DNA from: Odobenus rosmarus divergens
Taxonomy: Eukaryota; Chordata; Mammalia; Carnivora; Odobenidae
Length of the DNA: 64,000 bases
Direction: 5' to 3'
Assembly: GCF_000321225.1 (NCBI RefSeq)
Contig: NW_004450302.1
Location: forward strand, 3,564,922 to 3,628,921
Under the pieces are notes generated by a model, which saw only the letters and a list, made by a program, of their open reading frames with translations, searched no databases and was not told the origin of the DNA. Below, one piece after another: positions 42,306 through 53,915 of the stretch (the first letter of the stretch is position 1; each line of letters starts with the position of its first letter). A program made the translations under genes and the position numbers.

Positions 42306-43998
42306 TCACTTTCTGCAGATGATATGATACTTTATGTGGAAAACCCAAAAGACTCCACCCCAAAACTAGAACTCATACAGGAATTCAGTAAAGTGGTAGG
42401 ATATAAAATCAATGCACAGAAATCAGTTGCATTTCTGTACACCAACAACAAGACAGAAGAAAGAGAAATTAAAGAGTCGATCCCATTTACAATTGCACCC
42501 AAAACCATAAGATACCTAGGAATAAATCATGCAGAAGAATTAAACTGGACCGTTCCCTTACACCACACACAAAAATAGACTCAAAATGGTTGAAAGACCT
42601 AAATGTGAGACAGGAGTCCATCCAAATCCTAAAGGAGAACACAGGCAGCAACCTCTTCGACCTCAGCCACAGCAACTTCTTCCTAGAAACATCGCCAAAG
42701 GCAAGGGAAGCAAGCGCAAAAATGAACTATTGGGACTTCATCAAGATAAAAAGCTTTTGCACAGAAAAAGAAACAGTCAACAAAACCAAAAGACAACTGA
42801 CAGAATGGGAGAAGATATTTGCAAATGACATATCAGATAAAGGGCTAGTATCCAAAATCTATAAAGAAATTATCAAACTCAACACCCAAAGAAATAATCC
42901 AGTCAAGAAATGGGCAGAAGACATGAACAGACATTTCTGCAAAGAAGACATCCAAATGGCCAACAGAGGGCACCTGGGTGGCTCAGTTGGTTAAGCGACT
43001 GCCTTCGGCTCAGGTCATGATCCTGGAATCCCAGAATCGAATCCTGCCTCCGGCTCCCTGCTCAGCGGGGAGTCTGCTTCTCCCTCTGACCCTTCCCCCT
43101 CTCATGTGCCCTCTCTCTCTTATTCTTGCTCTCTCAAATAAATAAATAAATAAAATCTTAAAAAAAAAAAAACCCTAAAAAACAAATGGCCAACAGACAC
43201 ATGAAAAAGTGCTCCATATCACTCGGCATCAGGGAAAAACAAAACCACAATGAGATGCCACCTCACACCAGTCGGAATGGCTAAAATTAACAAGTCAGGA
43301 AACGACAGATGTTGGCGAGGATGCAGAGACAGGGGAATCATGCAAGCTGGTGCAGCCACCCTGGAAAACAGTATGGTGTTTCCTCAAAAAGGTGAAAATG
43401 GAGCTACCCTACGACCCAGCAATTGCACTACTGGGTATTTACCCCAAAGATACAAATGTAGGGATCCGAGGGGGTATGTGCACCCCGATGTTTATAGCAG
43501 CAATGTCCACAATAGCCAAACTATGGAAAGAGCCTAGATGTCCATCAACAGATGAATGGATAAAGAAGATGTGGTCTGTATATACAATGGAATATTATGC
43601 AGCCATTAAAAATGAAATCTTGCCATTTGCAACAACGTGGATGGAACTAGAGGTTCCATTATGCTAAGCGAAATAAGTCAATCAGAGAAAGACAATTACC
43701 ATATGATCTCACTGATATGTGGAATTTGAGAAACAAGACAGAGGATCATAGGGGAAGAGAAGAAAAAATGAAACAAGAAGAAACCAGAGAGGGAGACAAA
43801 CCATAAGAGACTCTTAATCTCAGGAAACAAACTGAGGGTTGCCGGAGTGGGGGGGGGGGGGGAGGGATGGGGTGACTGGGTGATGGACGCTGGGGAGGGT
43901 ATGTGCTATGGTGAGCACTGTGAATTGTGTAAGACTGTTGAATCACAGACCTGTACCTCTGAAACAAATAATACATTATATGTTAATTTAAAAAAAGG
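42306..43998 (+). mobile_element. Inner L1, forward, internally deleted
   Basis: Flanked by GTCTCTTATGG (42295-42305 and 43999-44009), a duplication of the outer L1. It starts inside the reverse transcriptase domain ([13 protein letters not shown], the catalytic A-D-D block), reads to TIRYLGIN near 42,526, then jumps to the C-terminal part (WLKDLN-type coding from 42,585). Several hundred bases are missing in between. The 3' end has an A run at 43,989. Confidence 0.88.
42968..43192 (+). mobile_element. CAN-SINE inside the inner L1
   Basis: Duplication CAAATGGCCAACAGA at 42953 and 43193. It splits the L1 ORF2 C-terminal region. Confidence 0.95.
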
Positions 43999-44157
43999 GT
44001 CTCTTATGGTTTGTCTCTCTCTGTTTTCATCTTATTTGATTTTTCCTTCCCTTCCCCTATAGTCATCTGTTTTGTTTCTTAAATTCCACATATGAGTGAA
44101 ATCATATGGTATTTGTCTTTCTCTGACTTATTTTGTTTAGCACAATACCCTCTAGTT

Positions 44158-44363
44158 CTTTTTTTAAAAGATTTTATTTATTTATTTAATTGACAGAGAG
44201 AGAGAGAGACAGTGAGAGAGGGAACACAAGCAGGGGGAGTGGGTGAGGGAGAAGGAGGCTTCCCGCCGAGCAGGGAGCCCGATGTGGGGCTCGATCCCAG
44301 GACCCTGGGATCATGACCTGAGCTGAAGGCAGTCACTTAACGACTGAGCCACCCAGGCGTCCC
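44158..44363 (-). mobile_element. CAN-SINE near the 5' edge of the outer L1
   Basis: Reverse copy inserted at CTCTAGTTC; it ends CCACCCAGGCGTCCCC. Confidence 0.9.
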
Positions 44364-44616
44364 CATACTCTTACATTCTTAACACACATACTTATCTTTA
44401 ATTTTTCCCATCAAAATCTAATGGTGACGTCAAAACACCTCTCCTCCTTTTCTGAGCAAGACAAGAATCTTGGCACTTTTTTTTTTTTTTTTACTATATT
44501 CCAAACTTTCCCTCTCCATATCTTATGCTCTTGTTTTCTGATATTTAAATTTACAAATATTTACATATCATTCAGTATTTATAACAATAATTATTTAGAC
44601 ACATCAGTTTATTGAT

Positions 44617-44713
44617 TTTTTTAAGTAGGCTCCATGCCCAATGTGGGGCTTGAACTCACAACCCTGAGATCTAGAGTCCCATGCTCTACCAACTGAGCCA
44701 GTCACGTGCCCCT
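44617..44713 (-). mobile_element. Short tRNA-derived SINE
   Basis: About 97 bp: AAGTAGGCTCCATGCCC to GAGCCAGTCACGTGCCCC on the plus strand. The class lacks the GA-rich 3' part. Confidence 0.8.
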
Positions 44714-45153
44714 GTTTTACTGATTTCTAATCTTACTATATCTCACTGCATTCCACTAACTTCCTTCTGGGTATATTTTCCTTCACTCAAGTCCATCTTT
44801 TGACGGATGTTTCAGAGTGGATCTGGGGGCTGAAAAGCCCCTCTTATACTTTGCAAGTTTGAAAATGCCTATTTCACCTCACTCTTAAAGTTACATGTAG
44901 GATTCTAAATTGACAATTACTTTCCCTTGGCGCTCCCCAGGTCTCCAGGAGTTTCCAAGATATACTTGCAGTGCCTTCTGACCTCTCGTTGGTAATAAAC
45001 AGGCTGCTTCCAGTCTGGACAACATTCCCTTGTTAGAAATCTCATAGTATTTGTCTCCTTTTCTGGTAATTTTCCATTTTCCATTTGAACCCTTGCTCTT
45101 TTGCAGCTTCACCACAATAGGTTGATTTGTTTTTATTTTTCCTGCTCAGAACT
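44714..45153. other. Intergenic, probably old L1
   Basis: AT-rich sequence reminiscent of old reverse L1, not assigned. Similar sequence continues at 45,369-45,825 and 46,140-46,450. Confidence 0.35.
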
Positions 45154-45167
45154 TGGTGTGTGCTTTT

Positions 45168-45368
45168 TTTTTTTTAAGATTTTATTTATTTATTTTGAGA
45201 GAGAAAGGGGTGGGAAGGGGCAGATGGAGAGGGAAAGAGAGAATCTCAAGCAGATTCCCCACTGAGGATGGAGCCCAACATCAGGGCTTGATCTCACGAC
45301 TCCAAGATCATGACCTGAGCCAAAATCAGGAGTTGTATGCTTAACTGACTGAGCCACCCAGATGCCCC
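45168..45368 (-). mobile_element. CAN-SINE
   Basis: Duplication TGGTGTGTGCTTTT at 45154 and 45369. Confidence 0.93.
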
Positions 45369-45829
45369 TGGTGTGTGCTTTTCAAGTGGAGGATGCATCC
45401 TCCTTTCGTTAATTCTGGGGAATTCTTAGCCATTAACTCTTTGGATATTGTGACCCATCACTTTTGCTATTCTTTTCTGATAGAATTCCCATTTGACGAC
45501 TTCTGGACTTTCTCACTTAACCTTCATGCCCCTTAACCTACTTGTCATTTTTTCCCCTAGTTCTTTAACTCTCTATCTGGCATTTTGGGGAATTTCTTCA
45601 GATCTGTCTTCTGTCTCCAGTTCATGAAATCTCTTTTCAGCTAAGTCCAAATTGTTTTTAATCTCTCCACTGGCTTTCATTTTAATGCTTTTTTCCACTT
45701 AAGGACTTTCCATTGAAATCTTTTTCACATCTGCCCGTCATTTTTCTGTAATGTTCTGGCTTTGTTTTAAGGATTGAGTGTGACTTTACTATCTTTGAAA
45801 GATGCAAACATACTCATTTTATTATTTAT

Positions 45830-46022
45830 TTTTTTGAAATATTTTATTTATTTATTTGAGAGAGAGAGACAGAGATGGCGAGAGACCACAAGCTGGGAGG
45901 AGAGGGAGAAGCAGGCTCCCCACTGAGTGGTGAGCCCGACACAGAGCTCAATCTCAGGACTCTGGGATTCATGACCTGAACTGAAGGCAGATGTTTAATT
46001 CACTGAGCTACCCAGGTGCCCC
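45830..46022 (-). mobile_element. CAN-SINE
   Basis: Reverse copy ending GAGCTACCCAGGTGCCCC, directly followed by another SINE. Confidence 0.88.
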
Positions 46023-46023
46023 T

Positions 46024-46124
46024 ATTTGAATTTTTAAAAAGTAATCTCTATGCCCAATGTGGGACTCAAACTCACAGAGATCAAGAGTCACATGCTCTAC
46101 TGACTGAGCCAGCAAGGCACCCCT
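46024..46124 (-). mobile_element. Short tRNA-derived SINE
   Basis: AAGTAATCTCTATGCCC to GAGCCAGCAAGGCACCCC on the plus strand. It lies back to back with the preceding copy. Confidence 0.8.
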
Positions 46125-46454
46125 AAAGTTATGTTTTAAGTGGGTATTACAGTGTTACTGAAATGATACTAAAAAAGAAAAGAAAGAAAGAAATGATACT
46201 GATTTTTGTAGGTGGATCTTATCCATACTCATTTTAAAGTCTGTTCCAAATTGTCTTACCATTTCTAGTTCACAATTTGTTGCATCTGCTAGCTAGCTCT
46301 CATGGTGCTGGGTTTCCTTATACACTTTACAGTATTTATCTAGGAGTTTGTTTTTGGAAGAGTATCTCTTTGGGTGTTCCTTCTTGTGGGAGCCCCATTA
46401 TTATCCTGGCTTATGAATATGTCATATTATGGTGCCTTTTTAATTCTTCTAATT

Positions 46455-46616
46455 TATTTTTATTTTTTAAAAAGATTTTATTTATTTATTTGACAGAGAG
46501 AGACAGCACAAGCAGGGGGGAGTGGCAGGCAGAGGGAGAGGGAGAAGCAGGCTCCTTGAGATCATGACCTGAGCCAAAGGCAGACGTCTAACCAGCTGAG
46601 CCACCCAGGCGCCCCC
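46455..46616 (-). mobile_element. CAN-SINE with internal deletion
   Basis: The middle of the element is missing: GCAGGCTCC joins directly to TTGAGATCATGACC, removing about 40 bp that include the B-box region. Confidence 0.9.
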
Positions 46617-46624
46617 AATTTTTT

Positions 46625-46739
46625 TTATTTTTCAAGTTTATTTATTTTTAGTAATTTCTATACCCAATGTGGGGCTCGAACTCATAACCCCAGAATCAAG
46701 AGTCACATGCTCTTCAGATTGAGCCTGCCAGGTGCCCCT
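46625..46739 (-). mobile_element. Short tRNA-derived SINE
   Basis: AGTAATTTCTATACCC to GAGCCTGCCAGGTGCCCC on the plus strand. Confidence 0.78.
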
Positions 46740-46936
46740 ATAGTTGCCTCTTTTGGAGTTATTTGGGATCCACCTGTTTTGAATCAGTTTTTATGTTAGT
46801 TTTTCAGCTAGGGCTTTTGGCAGGTGTGCATTGCAAACTTAGTCTATTAATCAAAGAAATTTATGTAGTTGGCTTTACAGATAAAGGGATGAGGTCAAAA
46901 TTCAAGCCCTGCCTTAGATAAAGGGTATTTCAAGGG

Positions 46937-47133
46937 GTGCCTGGGTGGCTCAGACGTTAAGCGTCTGCCTTTGGCTCAGGTCGTGATCCCAGCGTCCTGG
47001 GATTGAGCCCCGCATCGGGCTCTCTGCTCCGTGGAAAGCCTGCTTCTCCCTCTCCCACTCCCCGTGCTTGTGTTCCTGCTCTCCGCTCTCTCTCTCTGTC
47101 AAATAAGTAAATAAAATCTTTAAAAAAAAAAAA
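46937..47133 (+). mobile_element. CAN-SINE
   Basis: Duplication GGTATTTCAAGGG at about 46924 and 47134. It belongs to the CTCAGACGTTAAGCGTCTGC subfamily. Confidence 0.94.
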
Positions 47134-47239
47134 GGTATTTCAAGGGAATCAGTGTACGTTAAGCCGTCCAAGTGGCAAAGTCTTTTCTGGGTGTGGCAGG
47201 GACTGCTGGGGTCTTCCTATTCATTCTCCCTTTGTGTTT

Positions 47240-47605
47240 TCATAATAGACTGTCAATATATTCAGGGCGTCAGTAAATTCAAAGGAAAGACCACATTTCC
47301 CAGCCTATCATAAAGGTTGGGGTGGTCACGTGACACAATTCTGGCCAATGAGATGTCAACGGAAGTCACCTGTTAAGGAGGGGCAGATGCAACTCGCAGT
47401 CTCCGCTTTTTCGACTTGGTCCTTTCTCATCAGGCCCCCTCGCAATGTGGAGTTGATGGCTCCAACGTCAGCAGTCCTTCTGTAAGCCTGAGGATGAGCC
47501 TCATCCTAGGAATACCAGAGAACGGGGAGCTAAAGGAAAGAGAGTCCTGGGTGTTGTAAAGCTGCCAGCCTGGCTCTGAATTACCTTCCTCTAGATTTTT
47601 TGTTA
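47240..47605 (-). mobile_element. Probable LTR-type remnant
   Basis: Contains ACATTTCCCAGCCTATC, GTCACGTGACACAATTCTGG and CCAATGAGATGTCAACGG, landmarks of an old mammalian LTR repeat. The orientation assigned is uncertain. Confidence 0.4.
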
Positions 47606-47626
47606 TACAAGCTAAATCAGATTTTT

Positions 47627-47833
47627 CTTTCTTTCTTCCTTTTTCTTTCTTTCTTTCTTTTAAGATTTTATTTATTTTAGAGAGAGAGAGAGTACACAAG
47701 CAAGGAGAGCAGAGAGGGAGAAGCAGACTCCCTGCCCAGCAGGGAGCCTGATGTGGGACTCGATCCCAGGACCCCGAGATCATGACCCCAGCCAAGGCAG
47801 ATGTCCAACCAACTGAGCCACCCAGGCGCCCCC
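47627..47833 (-). mobile_element. CAN-SINE with an expanded (TTTC)n tail
   Basis: Duplication AAGCTAAAT(C/A)AGATTT at 47609 and 47834. The tail has become a CTTT microsatellite (47,627-47,660). Confidence 0.9.
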
Positions 47834-49095
47834 CAAGCTAAATAAGATTTCTGAGTTATTCATGCCACGCTTTTGAGAGTCTCTGTTTCTTGGAGATTTC
47901 AATTTTTAACAGATACTCAGTGTATCTCCTTCCTGTTATCCAGGATATGAACAGCGTGGCTGGGGCTCCAGCAGCTTTCTTGTAAGTGCCTGAATGCTGG
48001 AAGGAGCTCAGGCTCCTGAGGTCATGTATGTAGGCTAAGACCAGGTATATACAACACTGAATAATGGGGCAGCTTAGCCCTCGTTTGCTTAATCTATCCT
48101 AGGTAAAGGAGTGTGGTCAGAAGCTCCCAGAGCTTTACCTATGCTTAAATCTGAAGACCAAAGCAGAGCCCCACTTCAGCTTACCTCCTCTGTTTGGTCC
48201 TTCGGCTGCTCTCAGGCCTGGGACCTTACAACACTGCCACCAAATAGCCAACTAAACCCTATGGTATCAGGTAACCTGAAGTTTGCACAATGCCACCTGG
48301 TTGAATGAAACACCTTTATAAAATGTAAAGATCGAAAGTACACTCACAGTGAACTGCAACAAGCTCTACACACTGGTCACCTGGCTACCTGGGTCTTTTT
48401 GGAGCCTCCGAATTAGCTACTGGGCCAACGCAACTGGGTAAGTATTCTCAGGGGAGTCAGATTACAGGCCGACAGTATCATTAGGGTGTCCTCTGGAGTG
48501 AGAGGTCATTCTGTTCCTTGGCACAGCAGCTCTAGAGAAGTTGGGAGCTGGTGGGGGTGCACTGGGTAATGGATGAATGGCTCTAAGCACAGATGGAAGC
48601 CTCTTATGCAGCTTTGGTGATAATTGTACTGGTTCACTTAATACCATGCTCCCTCTCTGGAAGGAGAATGTCAGGTCCAGGGGATAAAAAACTACATCTA
48701 AACCATCCCTGCCCTTGGTTTCTGTCTGGGCCAGTGGCACAGGGCAGAAAAGAGCTGCCTAGGTAAGTCTGGGCTCTGAGAAACCAGATTTTCTTAAGTT
48801 GTCTGAGAGATAGGAGTAGAACCTGGAGTCAGTGGTATATGGACAGCAGAGGATTTATGAACTGACTAGGTAGTTTATAAATATTCCCAATCCAGAAAAT
48901 GGACCTGAAATTCATGGGCACAATGGTATAAAGACTGTGTGGTCCCACAGCACAGAACTGGAGGTGGGTGAGAGACCTGCATGCACTGGTTGGGGTGTTA
49001 GATCTGGTTCCCTGGCTAATGATTAGAGCCACATGGTGGAGGGCACAAGGATAATCCCATTTAAAAATGTGTGTGGCCCTAGGTGCCCCAAGAGT
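47834..49095. other. Intergenic sequence, unassigned
   Basis: No clear repeat family. Some wording (48,300-48,740) may derive from an old retroviral pol, but I cannot support that. No domain was recognised. Confidence 0.3.
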
Positions 49096-49830
49096 CTGTT
49101 TCTTGGTTTGTCTCTCTCCCCCTTTTTGTTCCCTTTGCTCATTTGTTTTGTTTCTTAAGTTCCACATATGAGTGAAATCATATGGTATTTGTCTTTCTCT
49201 GACTGACTTGTTGTTTTTTTTTTTAAAGATTTTATTCATTTGACAGAGAGAGACACAGTGAGAGAGGGAACATAAGCAAAGGGAGTGGGAGAGGGAGAAG
49301 CAGGCCTCCCGCCGAGCAGGGAGCCCGATGTGGGGCTCAATCCCAGGACCCTGAGATCATGACCTGAGCCAAAGGCAGACACTTAACGGTTGAGCCACCC
49401 ATGCGCCCCATGACTGACTTATTTTGCTTGGCATAATACCCTCTGGCTCCATCCATGTCATTGCAAATGGCAAGATTCCATTCTTTGTTATGGCTGAGTA
49501 ATATTCCATTGTAGATCTACACCACATCATCTTTATCCATTCATCAATTAATGGACACTCTGGTGGCTTCCATATCTTGGCTAGTGTAGATAATGCTGCT
49601 ATAGACATAGGGGTACATGTGTCCCTTTGAATTAGTGTTTTTGTATTCTTTGGGTAAATACCTAGTGGTGCAATTACTCAATTGTAGGGTAGCTCTATTT
49701 TTAACTTTTTGAAGACCCTCCATCCTCTTTTCCACAGTGGCTTCACCAGTTTGCATTCCCACCAACAGTGCACGGGAGTTCCTTTTTCTCCACAAACACC
49801 TGTTGTTTCTTGTGTTGTAAGACAGTCCCC
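49096..49830 (-). mobile_element. L1 3' end (reverse), split by a SINE
   Basis: GTTCCACATATGAGTGAAATC before the SINE and CCATCCATGTCATTGCAAATG after it. Minus-strand ORF2 C-terminal remnants include LSNCTTRYLPKEYKNTNSKG. Confidence 0.85.
49211..49409 (-). mobile_element. CAN-SINE inside L1
   Basis: Duplication TGACTGACTT, present at about 49200 and 49411. Confidence 0.9.
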
Positions 49831-50096
49831 TTTATAAAAGCCAGATAGTTCAAGTTCATATATACAAAGTGTACTTATTTATGGAGACAGTTCAATTCCC
49901 CTCACACTTTTTCATGGATGGACCACACTGATTAGAGAAAGATCGCTAAGAAACTGCATTAACTTGGCAACATAGAGATGGAATAATTTACAAATGAAAT
50001 TTTTACAGGTCACTTAGCCATGAAATATGGCTAAAACTACTGCTGTTGATGAAGCGCTAGGGCCAGTGCCAGGTACATGACTCAGAAAACAATAGA

Positions 50097-50298
50097 GGGG
50101 CGCCTGGGTGGCTCAGATGGTTAAGCGTCTGCCTTCAGCTCAGGTCATGGTCCCAGGGTCCTGGGATCAAGCCCCACATCGGGCTCCTGGCTCAGCCGGG
50201 AGCCTGCTTCTCCCTCTCCCTCTGCCTCTCTCCCTGCTCATGCTCTCTCTCTCTGTCTGTATCTCTATGTCTCAAATGAATAAATAATAAAAAAAAAG
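50097..50298 (+). mobile_element. CAN-SINE
   Basis: Duplication AAAACAATAGA at 50086 and 50299. Confidence 0.94.
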
Positions 50299-50774
50299 AA
50301 AACAATAGAAATTGTGGAAGGGGTTTCAGAATTTAATGAGCATTTTATTATTTTCAGAAGTGAGGAAACTGTGTTCATATTTATGGTAAAAATATTGACC
50401 ACTGGGAATTTGTGATCATAACTACTAACCAAGGAAAAAAATGGATACTCATTGGTAGAAAACTGAAATGAAATTTGGTTAATTTCCAGATAGTGGTTCC
50501 TGGACCAGAATTCTCTGATATTAATATTTGGTCACCTCCCCTGAGGTCCAAACCCACAGATTCCCAGATCCTAAATTCTGATGTGGAAATGTCAGATCCT
50601 CACAAAATTTCAAGAGCTGACATGTCTTATTCCTAGAACCTTCCATTCTTCTTCCATTGCTAAGATATTGGAAGAGGAGAAATGCAAGAAGAGTCCAAAG
50701 ACAGCCATTGGTGAATAGCTTTGATTTCTACACTGACCAGTTTTGAAGCTTATGACTGTTTTGTGGGGAGGACA

Positions 50775-51260
50775 CAGTGTATCAGGCTACTGTTGCTACA
50801 AAAATGCTGTATAACAAACAGCCCCAAACTCAGTGGCATAAAACAGTAAGCACTGGAGTGCCTGGGAGCCTCAGTCGTTAAGCGTCTGCCTTCGGCTCAG
50901 GTCATGATCTCAGAGTCCTGGGATCGAGCCCCGAATCAGGCTTGCAAGGAGTCTGCTTCTCCCTCTTCCTCTGCCCCTCCCCCGCCACTCATGCTCCCTC
51001 TGTCTCTCTCAAATAAATAAATAAATAAATAAATAAATAAATCTTTTAAAAAAAACAGTAAGCATTAATTATCACACCCACGTTCACAGGTCACTGGGGC
51101 AGCTGGAGCAGCTCTGCTCATGTGTCTCTCGTATTTCTGGAACCAGGGCATCTTTTTCTCATGACAATGGTGGCAGCCCAGCAATGTGAGTAGACACATG
51201 TAACACGGCAGAAGTCCCGGGCTCATTCTCGCACACCCTCACTTCTGCCCCTACTCCACT
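50775..51260 (-). mobile_element. LTR-type remnant split by a SINE
   Basis: TATCAGGCTACTGTTGCTAC and ACTCAGTGGCATAAAACAG before the SINE, GGTCACTGGGGCAGCTGGAG after it. It resembles MLT-type LTRs; the family is not certain. Confidence 0.45.
50853..51052 (+). mobile_element. CAN-SINE with (AAAT)n tail
   Basis: Duplication AAACAGTAAGCA at 50841 and 51053. The tail has about nine AAAT units (51,011-51,042). Confidence 0.93.
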
Positions 51261-51713
51261 GGCCAATCCCAACACCAGCAGGGTGGGGTAGGATACTCCA
51301 CCTCCAGTGGGAGGAACTGCCGGTACAGGTCACAGAGGGTGAATAACTGAGAACAATAATGTGATCTACTATATGTGGTCTGTTCGTCAGCAGTTGAGTT
51401 TAAGGAGGTACACATAACCCCACTCTCTAGACTTAGGACACTGCTGAGAGCACGAAAAAGTTGAAGACTGAAAGTGTACATTTGATTTAGCAACGCAAAG
51501 GTCACGGGGATCTTAGCAGAAGCCATTTTTGTGACACCATGGAGCAGGACCTGTAACAGAGATATTGAGGCAGGTGTGGCTGGTAGACGGATGGTGGCAA
51601 TGAGTGCAGACAGCTCTTCAGAGAAATCTGGCTTCAAAAGGAGGGAGGAGATTAGTGGCTAAAGGAAAAACTGGGGAGAATTTTTCTTTTCTTAATGATA
51701 TGTGAACATGTTT

Positions 51714-51919
51714 ATTTTTTATTATTAAAGATTCTTATTTTATTTATTTGTCAGAGAGGAAGAGAGAGAGAGCACAAGCAGGGGGAGCAGCAGAGGGAGA
51801 GAGAGAAGCAGGCTCCTCACTGATCAAGGAGCCCGATGTGGGACTCGATCCCAGGACCCTGGGATCATGACCTGAGCTGAAGGCAGACACTTAACGACTG
51901 AGCCACCCAGGCGCCCCTG
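51714..51919 (-). mobile_element. CAN-SINE
   Basis: Duplication TGTGAACATGTTT at 51701 and 51920. Confidence 0.94.
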
Positions 51920-51932
51920 TGTGAACATGTTT

Positions 51933-52285
51933 TAAATATTGCCTATAAGGGTCCAGGAGAGAGGGAGACCTTTACCAGAAGCCAGGGGAGCCTGGCTCCC
52001 CGGTGTCGCTGAGGATCCAAGCTCGTGCTGTTTTCCTCCTCCACTGTCCTTGCTACTGTCTGTCTTTGTGGCAGAAAGACGTGGGCAGCAGCTCCTCTAA
52101 TGGGGAGAGTGGGGCAGGCACTCTTCCTCTTACCTGTCTCACTCACATCCCGGAACACACTTCCTCCAAGCTCCTTCCCAGCCCCAGCCCCAGCCCCAGG
52201 CCAAGCTGTAGAAGTGTGTGGTACAGAGACAGAAGCCTAATGTTTCAAATCCCCTTCCTAAGAGTGGATGTTCCAAGCTAGGGCT
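51933..52285. other. Intergenic sequence, unassigned
   Basis: Nothing recognised, apart from a short CCCCAG tandem repeat at about 52,180-52,200. Confidence 0.4.
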
Positions 52286-52760
52286 CTGTATTGGTCAGGG
52301 CTCACCAGAAAAAACAGAACCAGAAACCCATAGGAGATCCAGATACCTTTATCTCTCTGTAGATAGACTCATTACAAGGAGTAATGTCTCCTGTGATTAT
52401 TGATGCTGAGAAGTCTCATGATTGGCAGTCGGCAAGCTGGAGACCCAGGAGAGCTGATGGGGGAGCTCCAGTCCAAGTCTGAAGGCCTGAGACCCAGGAG
52501 AACCAGTGGTGGAAGTTCCAGTCTGAGTCTGAGTCTGAAGGCGGGAGAGGATTGTTGTCCCAGCTTGTAGACAGCCAGAGAGAGGAAATACCCTCTCACT
52601 CAGCCTTTTTGTTCTATTCAGGCCTTCAACAGACTGAGGCCAACCCACATCTGCTTCCCTCAGTCCATGGATTCAGCTGTGAATCTCATACGGAAGTACC
52701 CCACCAGACACAATATTTTAACACCCAGTGGCCTTAGTCAAGTTGACACATAAAAGTAAG
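52286..52760 (+). mobile_element. Old mammalian interspersed repeat (LTR-type)
   Basis: Begins GTATTGGTCAGGGCTCACC and ends AGTCAAGTTGACACATAAAA, the boundaries of a common old repeat. Inside is a duplicated GAGACCCAGGAGA unit (52,440 and 52,490). The family name and orientation are not certain. Confidence 0.5.
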
Positions 52761-53171
52761 TCAATGCAGATTCCAAACAATCCCAGGCATTCTGAGCCAA
52801 GGTTAGAACTGGTGGTGCTGGCTTTCAAGGGGAAATGGTGTTGTGGGAAATCTGGAGTCGGTATCCCCACGTGGGTCTTTCTTTGTTTCTGAGGAAGATG
52901 TCTTTCCTTGTTTACTCTAGAAATGAGTATTAGTGGGGAGTCTAGAATGATGTTCTTGAGATCAGGGCCACTGAGCTCTTGTGCTCTGCTGCTCAGCCCA
53001 AGGACGTGCTTTTTCTGTGTGTCGTGTAATGCCACACACAGCCCCAGAGGTATATTCAGATACAATTACACCTGAAGAGAGAGGGAGAATGTGCACAGAA
53101 GACAGCACGTAAAGATGTTTTGATGGAATTACAGAACGGTGTGAAGAAGTTAATGAAATGACATTAAAGAG

Positions 53172-53368
53172 GGGCGCCTGGGTGGCTCAGTTGGTTAAGC
53201 GACTGCCTTCGGCTCAGGTTATGATCCTGGAGTCCCGGGATCGAGTCCCACATCGGGCTCCCTGCTCAGCAGGGAGTCTGCTTCTCCCTCTGACCCTCTT
53301 CCCTCTCGTGCTCTCTATCTCTCATTCTCTCTCAAATAAATAAAAATTAAAATCTTTAATAAAAAAAA
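53172..53368 (+). mobile_element. CAN-SINE
   Basis: Perfect 17-bp duplication GAAATGACATTAAAGAG at 53155 and 53369. Confidence 0.95.
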
Positions 53369-53439
53369 GAAATGACATTAAAGAGACTTTAGAATCTTAC
53401 AGATGTTAGTGAATAAGTATAGATAAGTGGATAGTATTT

Positions 53440-53640
53440 ACTCATGTGTCAAGCACTATTCTAAGTGCTTTACTTGTAATAACCTTTAATATTCTCAACA
53501 GCTTTGTGAATGAGGCCCTATTATCATGATCACTTTACAGATGAAACAATTAAAGTTCAGAGAAGTTAAAGGACTTGCCCAAGGTCACACAGCTACAAGG
53601 TAGACCAGGAGTTTGGCTCCAGAGTCTATGTTTTATCCCC
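53440..53640 (+). mobile_element. MIR
   Basis: Nearly full length: CAAGCACTATTCTAAGTGC, CACTTTACAGATGAAACAA and CTTGCCCAAGGTCACACAGC. Confidence 0.85.
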
Positions 53641-53719
53641 CTGATTACCTTAATTTACCTCTCCTTAATAAAATGAAAGAAACGCAAATTCCTCCCAAGC
53701 AGTGAGGAAATTAGATGAG

Positions 53720-53915
53720 ATCTTTGAGGATGAAAGGCACAGCACAGGGAATATAGTCCATGGTATTGTAATAGCATTGCATATTGACAGATGGTGGCTA
53801 CACTGGTGGTGAGCACGGCATAAGGTAGAGACTTGTGGAATCACTGTATTGTACGCCTGAGACTAATGCAACATCGTGTGTCAACTACACCTCAAGAAAA
53901 AGAAAAGAAAAAAAA
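53720..53915 (+). mobile_element. L1 3' end (forward)
   Basis: GGGAATATAGTCCATGGTA to CTGTATTGTACGCCTGAGAC, ending in an A-rich tail at 53,890-53,915. Confidence 0.75.

Larger units (their letters stand above)
42131..44370 (-). mobile_element. Outer L1 of a nested complex
   Basis: Reverse L1 3' end (42,131-42,305) resumes at 43,999-44,157 and stops near 44,368. TTACATTCTT is repeated outside it (42121 and 44371). It hosts a second L1 and a SINE. Confidence 0.82.

Noticed and set aside
42306..43998. An active L1 source element
   Set aside because: It is 5'-truncated, internally deleted, frameshifted and interrupted by a SINE.
47627..47660. An independent CTTT microsatellite with its own history
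   Set aside because: It lies between a target duplication and the SINE body, so it is the expanded A-rich tail of the reverse SINE.
51251..51637. 128-codon antisense frame
   Set aside because: It overlaps an LTR-type remnant at its left end and matches no protein family I recognise.
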